This document shows positions 59,547 to 64,000 of a stretch of 64,000 nucleotides of DNA, in pieces. This DNA is from JAAYTY01 sp964569245 (lineage in GTDB: Bacteria; Fermentibacterota; Fermentibacteria; Fermentibacterales; Fermentibacteraceae). The position numbers and the translations under genes are program-made. The DNA lies in contig CAZMTK010000003.1 of NCBI GenBank assembly GCA_964569245.1, forward strand, positions 1 through 64,000. Direction: 5' to 3'. Position 1 is the stretch's first letter; each line of letters begins with the position of its first letter. The notes beneath the pieces are model-generated. The model worked only from the letters and a program-made list of their open reading frames with translations, was not told where the DNA came from and made no database searches.

Positions 59547-60358
59547 GAGGTTTCCAGGGAGGCCAGGCGCGCGAATCCCTCGGGGGGCACCTGCTCCGCT
59601 CTCAGGCCGGGCTCTATGCCGGCCCGCCCCAGCAGACTCACCGCCTCCTCCCGCCCCGTCAGCGAGGCGAGGTTGTTCAGGATGGTCTTCCTCCTCGAGG
59701 CGAAGCACACCCGCACCAGCCTCCTGAATGCCTGGACCCTTCCCGGTGGCACCATCGGCTCGGGCCTCCTGTCCAGGACAATGACCCTCGAACTCACCGC
59801 AGGCTGTGGATAGAAATCTCCGGGGCCGGCGTCAAGGAGCCTGGAGACGGTGAACTCCGGCCAGAGGAGCAGAGAGAGGCGCCCGTAATCCCGTCCGCCG
59901 GATATGCAGGAAGCCCTCGCGGCGACTTCGGTCTGGAGCATGAGAACCGCCCGCTCGACTCCGGAGAACTGCGGCCCCGAGATGGCTGACAGGACAGCGG
60001 AAGAGATGCCGTACGGCAGGTTTCCGGCCACGGTGTCGAAGGGGTATCCCGGCAGGGCCGAGGGGTTCGCCGCCAGAAAGTCGGCGTTTACTACGCTGAT
60101 GCCGGGCCGGAGTATGCCCGACCCGAGGTAGGCGGCGAGCTGAGCGCTGATCTCGACTGCTGTCACGGACTCGCAGTGGCCCGCCAGGCGCCTCGTCAGG
60201 ATGCCGAGGCCCGGTCCGATCTCGAGCGTGCTCCTCCCGCGCGATGCAGAGGCTATCCGCTCCGCCGCATCCTCGTTCAGCAGGAAGTGCTGCCCCAGGG
60301 ATTTCGAGGGTGCCACGCCGATCCGGGAAAGGGTGTCGCGCACCTCGGCAGCGGTCAC
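59543..60358 (-). CDS. ksgA: 16S rRNA dimethyladenosine transferase
   Basis: 271 aa. It methylates two adjacent adenines near the 3' end of 16S rRNA. Motifs: LGQHFLLN (21-28), LEIGPGLG (45-52) and NLPYGIS (113-119). The GTG start overlaps the stop of the TatD fusion by 4 nt. Sits in the common tatD-ksgA neighbourhood. Confidence 0.95.
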   Translation of the reverse strand: MTAAEVRDTLSRIGVAPSKSLGQHFLLNEDAAERIASASRGRSTLEIGPGLGILTRRLAGHCESVTAVEISAQLAAYLGSGILRPGISVVNADFLAANPSALPGYPFDTVAGNLPYGISSAVLSAISGPQFSGVERAVLMLQTEVAARASCISGGRDYGRLSLLLWPEFTVSRLLDAGPGDFYPQPAVSSRVIVLDRRPEPMVPPGRVQAFRRLVRVCFASRRKTILNNLASLTGREEAVSLLGRAGIEPGLRAEQVPPEGFARLASLETS

Positions 60359-61728
60359 ACCGCCCCCCTCTCCACAAGCAGGAGACCCAGGGAGGATGCG
60401 AAGCGCCTGACGGCATCCATGTCGACCCCCGGCCAGCGGACGGCCGTCAGCCTCGCCTGGGCTCCGCTCGCAGCGATCCCGCGCACGAACTCGATCAGGC
60501 TCTCCCACGAGCCGGGGATGGAGGGCCTGCAGACGCGTCCGTAGGAATCCTCGTCGTGGGCGTTGAGGCTGACGCTGACGGAGTCGAAGAGGCGGGCGAG
60601 CCTCAGGGCCCCGTCCATTCCCATCACGGCCCCGGCAAGGCCGTTCGTGTCGAGCCTCGTTCTCCAGCCGGCAGCTCGCGCCTGCAGCGCCGCTCGCTCC
60701 AGCAGGCCGGGGCGCATGGTCGGTTCGCCGTATCCGCAGAATACCAGTTCGTCGAAACCTGCGGGATCCAGGGCTCCGATCGAGCCAAGCACCAGCCTCT
60801 CGGGGGGATCCCCTCCATCGTGCCTGAGATGGTAGCCGCCGATGCCGGCCTTGAACCTCCTGACGCAGAAGGCGCAGTCGTTGGTGCACATCCCGGTAGG
60901 ATTCACGTAGGCACGCCTTCCAAGGATGTAGACTGCAGCGGCCCGCCTCCACCTTCCGCGGAGGAACGCCCTGTCCGCATTCTCCCTCAGGGTCTCGGCG
61001 GTCTTCCATGAGGGCTCCTCGCGCGACTTGGCAAGGATCTCGGCAGTGAGAGGGACCATGGCCGGCTCGGATCTGCCGCCCCTGTGTATCCCGGGAGCCA
61101 TGAACGGCGCGTCCGTCTCGGAGAGAAGCCGGTCCAGCGGCAGGGAGGCGGCCGTGCGCCTCAGCTCGTGGTTCGCTCTGTAGGTCACGGCCCCGGAAAA
61201 CCCGAGGAAGTACCCCCTGTCAGCGGCCTCTCGGGCCTCCCTGGAGCCCCCGGTGTAGCAGTGGAGGACTACGGCGCCGGCATGGCCGTCGAGCATGGAC
61301 AGCACCCGGGACTCGGCCATCCTGCTGTGGACCACCAGCGGCAGGCCGGTCGCCTCCGCCAGAGCCATGTGGCTCCGGAACAGCCGCTCCTGCTCCGCCA
61401 GAGGTCTTTCCTCCCGTTTCAGATCCAGTCCCGTCTCGCCTATCGCGCAAACTCCGGGCTCGAAGGCGAGGCGTCCGATCTCCTTCATGTCGTCCCCGCA
61501 GTGCTCCTCGCAGGGATGCAGCCCGACTGCAGCGGCGACAGCATCGCGGCTGCCTGCCAGCGAGACTGCCCTCCTGCTCGTCGCGAGGTCCGTGCCGGGC
61601 ACGATGCAGAGGTCCACCCCCGAGCGGGACGCCCGCGCCAGCACAGCCTCCAGGTCGTCCGCGAACGAGTCGAAGCACAGGTGGCAGTGCGTGTCGGCGA
61701 AGCGGACTGAGGCGCCGGCCCCGGTCAT
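60355..61728 (-). CDS. TatD nuclease-radical SAM fusion protein
   Basis: 457 aa. Residues 1-260 are TatD: DTHCHL (12-17), GLHP (69-72), GETGLDL (97-103), HSR, HCYTGG (156-161) and ETDAPF (204-209) supply the metal ligands. Residues 265-457 are a compact radical SAM domain with CTNDCAFC (Cys281, 285, 288). In many genomes a separate TatD-associated radical SAM gene stands next to tatD; here the two are fused in one frame without a stop. The product may be a nuclease plus an enzyme repairing or modifying nucleic acid (inference). ATG overlaps the purA stop by 4 nt. Confidence 0.88.
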   Translation of the reverse strand: MTGAGASVRFADTHCHLCFDSFADDLEAVLARASRSGVDLCIVPGTDLATSRRAVSLAGSRDAVAAAVGLHPCEEHCGDDMKEIGRLAFEPGVCAIGETGLDLKREERPLAEQERLFRSHMALAEATGLPLVVHSRMAESRVLSMLDGHAGAVVLHCYTGGSREAREAADRGYFLGFSGAVTYRANHELRRTAASLPLDRLLSETDAPFMAPGIHRGGRSEPAMVPLTAEILAKSREEPSWKTAETLRENADRAFLRGRWRRAAAVYILGRRAYVNPTGMCTNDCAFCVRRFKAGIGGYHLRHDGGDPPERLVLGSIGALDPAGFDELVFCGYGEPTMRPGLLERAALQARAAGWRTRLDTNGLAGAVMGMDGALRLARLFDSVSVSLNAHDEDSYGRVCRPSIPGSWESLIEFVRGIAASGAQARLTAVRWPGVDMDAVRRFASSLGLLLVERGAV

Positions 61729-62975
61729 CTCCTGTGGATGATGTCGTCGCGCTCGGGGCCAGTCGAGATCATCCCGATCCTCGTCCCGGTGCGCTTCTCG
61801 AGGAACTCCACGTAGTCACGCGCCCTGGCGGGCAGGGACTCCCACCGCCTCTCGCCGGAGATGTCGGTCTTCCACCCCGGGAGGACCTCGTAGACAGGCA
61901 CGCATCTACCGAGGGTCCTCCCCACAGGGACCGCGTCCCTCGGCACCAGAGCGTACGAGGTGCACACGGGGATCTCGTCCAGCTCGTCAAGCACGTCGAG
62001 AAGTGTGAGCGCGACCATGTCGCACCCGTTTACGCCCGCCGCGTAGCGAGAGAGGACGGCGTCGAACCAGCCGCACCTGCGGGGGCGACCGGTCGCCCTT
62101 CCGTACTCCCGGCCCCTCTCGCGTATGCGGTCGCCTGTCTCGCCCGCGATCTCGGTGGGGAACGGGCCGGCCCCGACTCGCGTGGCATAGGCCTTCATCA
62201 CGCCGACGACCTCCCCCACCAGGGACGGGCCGAAGCCCAGACTGACGCAGGCGGACCCCGCAACGCAGGATCCGCAGGTCACGAACGGGTATGTCCCGTG
62301 GTCGGGATCGATGAGGGTTCCCTGGGCGCCCTCGGCGAGCACCGTTTCGCCCCTGGCAGCCAGCTCCGCTATGACGGGTCCGGTGTCGCGGGCTTGCTGC
62401 GCGAGCCTGAGGGCCGACTCGACGAACACGGCGGCCTCGGCCTCGAGGTCGAAGGCGGAATCCATGCCCGCGACCTCCTCGACCGCGGTCTTCGAGAGTC
62501 CCTCGAGGAGGGAGCGGTCGAGCGCATCCTCGAGCCTGATCCCCCTCCTCGCGTACTTCCTTGCGTATGCGGGCCCGATGCCGAAGCCTGTCGTGCCTAT
62601 CGCCCCGGGCCCGCGCGACTTCTCGTCGTATCTCTCCAGCACCCTGTAGGCGGGGTGGACGAGATGCGCCCGCGGGGACAGCAGGAGCCTCGACAGCATG
62701 TCGGAGCCCCGTTCTCCCAGGGCTTCGGCCTCGGCACAGAGCGCGGCCGGGTCGATCACGCATCCGGCTCCGACAAGGCCGAGGACTCCATCGCGGAGGA
62801 GCCCTGTCGGGAGCTGATGGAGCACCAGGGTCTCCCCCCCGATGACGACCGTGTGCCCGGCGTTGGCGCCGCCGGAGAAGCGCGCCACTGCTGCGGCGCC
62901 CTCTCCCAGGAGATCGACCACACGGCCCTTCCCCTCGTCCCCCCAGCCGAGCCCGACTACTATGCGAACCGCCAC
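61725..62975 (-). CDS. purA: Adenylosuccinate synthetase
   Basis: 416 aa. It joins IMP and aspartate with GTP in AMP synthesis. GWGDEGKGRVVDLL (10-23) and GGANAGHTVV (35-44) are the P-loop-like and IMP-site motifs; GCDMVALTLLD matches the GTP-binding end. The start is GTG at 62973-62975 with AGGAGAG 7 nt upstream. 12 nt after engB. Confidence 0.95.
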   Translation of the reverse strand: MAVRIVVGLGWGDEGKGRVVDLLGEGAAAVARFSGGANAGHTVVIGGETLVLHQLPTGLLRDGVLGLVGAGCVIDPAALCAEAEALGERGSDMLSRLLLSPRAHLVHPAYRVLERYDEKSRGPGAIGTTGFGIGPAYARKYARRGIRLEDALDRSLLEGLSKTAVEEVAGMDSAFDLEAEAAVFVESALRLAQQARDTGPVIAELAARGETVLAEGAQGTLIDPDHGTYPFVTCGSCVAGSACVSLGFGPSLVGEVVGVMKAYATRVGAGPFPTEIAGETGDRIRERGREYGRATGRPRRCGWFDAVLSRYAAGVNGCDMVALTLLDVLDELDEIPVCTSYALVPRDAVPVGRTLGRCVPVYEVLPGWKTDISGERRWESLPARARDYVEFLEKRTGTRIGMISTGPERDDIIHRR

Positions 62976-62987
62976 CTGGCCACTCTC

Positions 62988-63572
62988 CTATCGCGGGCTT
63001 TCGCCCTTGCCGAGCGCCGTCTTCAAGATCCACCTTCTGAGAGGGTCCATGCCCTCGCCTGTCCTGCAGGACACGGCCATCACGGGACCCAGCGACCCGG
63101 CCGAGGCCATGGAGCACGCCAGCTTGGCTCGGCCTGTCTTGTCCGACTTGTTGAGCACCACCAGGAACTCCCTGCCGGACTCGCGCAGCGCCTGTGCCGC
63201 CCCGGCGTCGCTCTCGAGCGAGGGATGTCTCGCATCCACCACGAGCACCACGCCCGTCAGCACCCTGCGCGTAGAGAGATACTCGCCGATCCACAGGGGC
63301 CAGCGCCTCCTGTCCTCCGCCGGAGCCTCTGCATATCCGTATCCCGGGAGATCCACGAGGACGAATCCCTCCTCTGCCCGGTAGAGGTTGAACATCCTCG
63401 TGCATCCCGGGCGCTGGCTCGTGCGCGCGGGGCTGCCTGCGGAGAGCCCGTTGATGATGGAGGACTTGCCCACGTTGGACCTCCCGGCAAGGCATATCTC
63501 CGGCAGGCCGCAGGGCGGCAGGCCCGAGGGGCCGGGGACCGACGCGACGAAGGAGAGCGAGAGGGGCCTCAT
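62988..63572 (-). CDS. engB: Ribosome-biogenesis GTPase EngB
   Basis: 194 aa, normal. G1 GRSNVGKSS (30-38), G3 DLPGYGYA (about 74-81) and G4 NKSD (about 141-144) are intact. It helps assemble the large ribosomal subunit. ATG shares one base with the clpX stop (TGATG). Confidence 0.95.
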   Translation of the reverse strand: MRPLSLSFVASVPGPSGLPPCGLPEICLAGRSNVGKSSIINGLSAGSPARTSQRPGCTRMFNLYRAEEGFVLVDLPGYGYAEAPAEDRRRWPLWIGEYLSTRRVLTGVVLVVDARHPSLESDAGAAQALRESGREFLVVLNKSDKTGRAKLACSMASAGSLGPVMAVSCRTGEGMDPLRRWILKTALGKGESPR

Positions 63573-64000
63573 CAGACGGCTTCTGCGGTGCGTCTTCTCC
63601 TGCGGCTCCTGCGGACTCTCATGGGCTCCTCGGCCCCCGTCACGCAGCCGGGAGTGACCACAACCTTCTCCACCCCGGCCTTGTCCGAGGGAAGGCTGTA
63701 CATGGTCTCGAGAAGGATGCGCTCCATGATGGCCCTGAGCCCCCTGGCTCCGCTCTTTGTCTTGCGCGCCTCCCTTGCTATCTCGAGGAGCGCGTCACGT
63801 CCGACCTCCAGAGCCGTTCCCTCCAGCCTGAAGAAGTACTCGAACTGCTTCAGAAGGGCGTTTCGCGGCTCCGTGAGGACTCTGACGAGGTCGTCTTCGG
63901 ACAGGTCGTCCAGGGTGACCAGGACGGGCAGCCGGCCGACCAGCTCGGGGATGATCCCGTAGCGCACGAGGTCGTGCGGCTCCACCCTGCGGATGAGCTC
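63572..64000 (-). CDS. clpX: ATP-dependent Clp protease ATP-binding subunit ClpX, 3' part
   Basis: About 142 residues of the ClpX end; the start lies beyond the window. GIIPELVGRLPV and the sensor-2 region SGARGLRAIMERIL are diagnostic. The C-terminus ends in an Arg-rich RRSRRRRRTAEAV tail. It recognises substrates and feeds them to ClpP. First known gene of the long co-directional chain here. Confidence 0.93.
   Translation of the reverse strand, partial: ELIRRVEPHDLVRYGIIPELVGRLPVLVTLDDLSEDDLVRVLTEPRNALLKQFEYFFRLEGTALEVGRDALLEIAREARKTKSGARGLRAIMERILLETMYSLPSDKAGVEKVVVTPGCVTGAEEPMRVRRSRRRRRTAEAV

Noticed and set aside
1..64000. rRNA, tRNA or CRISPR arrays
   Set aside because: No such repeat structure, spacer pattern or conserved RNA sequence was seen on either strand; the direct repeats at 52603-52810 lack variable spacers of CRISPR length and a cas gene.

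Overview
The window is GC-rich, tightly packed bacterial DNA from a didermic (Gram-negative type) organism. GWxTD-domain proteins, a PorV/PorQ-type barrel, secreted proteins ending in FlgD-like/type IX-secretion-like C-termini, an ExbB-ExbD-ExbD-TonB set and a four-subunit 2-oxoacid:ferredoxin oxidoreductase together suggest an anaerobic member of the FCB group, possibly an uncultured candidate phylum such as Fermentibacterota. The lineage is an inference; there is no rRNA, tRNA or CRISPR array here. A run of 100 N (17341-17440) shows this is a scaffold, probably a metagenome assembly.

Layout. 1-8.1 kb (minus): a fragment of a duplicated gene, a small secreted protein, a TPR lipoprotein, a large secreted protein that looks like a metalloprotease without its active site, two GWxTD proteins and PorV. 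8.1-16.2 kb (minus): a secreted fibronectin-type protein, then TonB, two ExbD, ExbB and a TonB-dependent receptor with a strong promoter and a long leader. 16.2-23.0 kb (minus): a membrane-protein cluster (DUF6754 protein, a gap-broken paralogue, further membrane proteins, a barrel-sandwich protein and a MutL/GlmL-type ASKHA ATPase). I regard it as the best candidate for an undescribed system. 23.0-27.3 kb: the glycine cleavage operon gcvT-gcvH-gcvPA-gcvPB, which runs straight into that cluster. 27.4-34.6 kb: a small plus-strand gene, pckA on the minus strand, and a plus-strand cassette (HAD phosphatase, MFS transporter, membrane protein, B12-binding radical SAM enzyme) joined by 4-nt overlaps.

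34.7-37.5 kb (minus): iron uptake, with a DtxR-FeoA fusion regulator and FeoB behind a palindromic operator. 37.7-42.0 kb: a GTPase-like cyclic-2,3-diphosphoglycerate-synthetase homologue followed by korDABC. 42.1-52.5 kb: a long minus-strand operon of cell-surface genes (solute-binding lipoprotein, secreted OB-fold protein, three outer-membrane barrels of which one carries helix-hairpin-helix DNA-binding motifs, a 5'-nucleotidase, a FAD oxidoreductase and a DUF2085 protein). It may capture extracellular DNA or nucleotides. Its promoter region holds a heptamer tandem repeat and a two-copy 112-bp-period structured repeat. 52.8-64.0 kb: an FmdB-type protein, then a chain of overlapping genes read from clpX through engB, purA, a TatD-radical SAM fusion, ksgA, an outer-membrane protein, a lipoprotein, a methyltransferase, a CpsB-like hydrolase, RmlD, GmhA and a flippase-like protein.

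Most genes are joined by ATGA/GTGA overlaps, so translation is probably coupled within these operons. Terminator candidates are long GC hairpins without U-tracts. Start codons were chosen from Shine-Dalgarno (SD) sequences and overlaps, and many are GTG or TTG.
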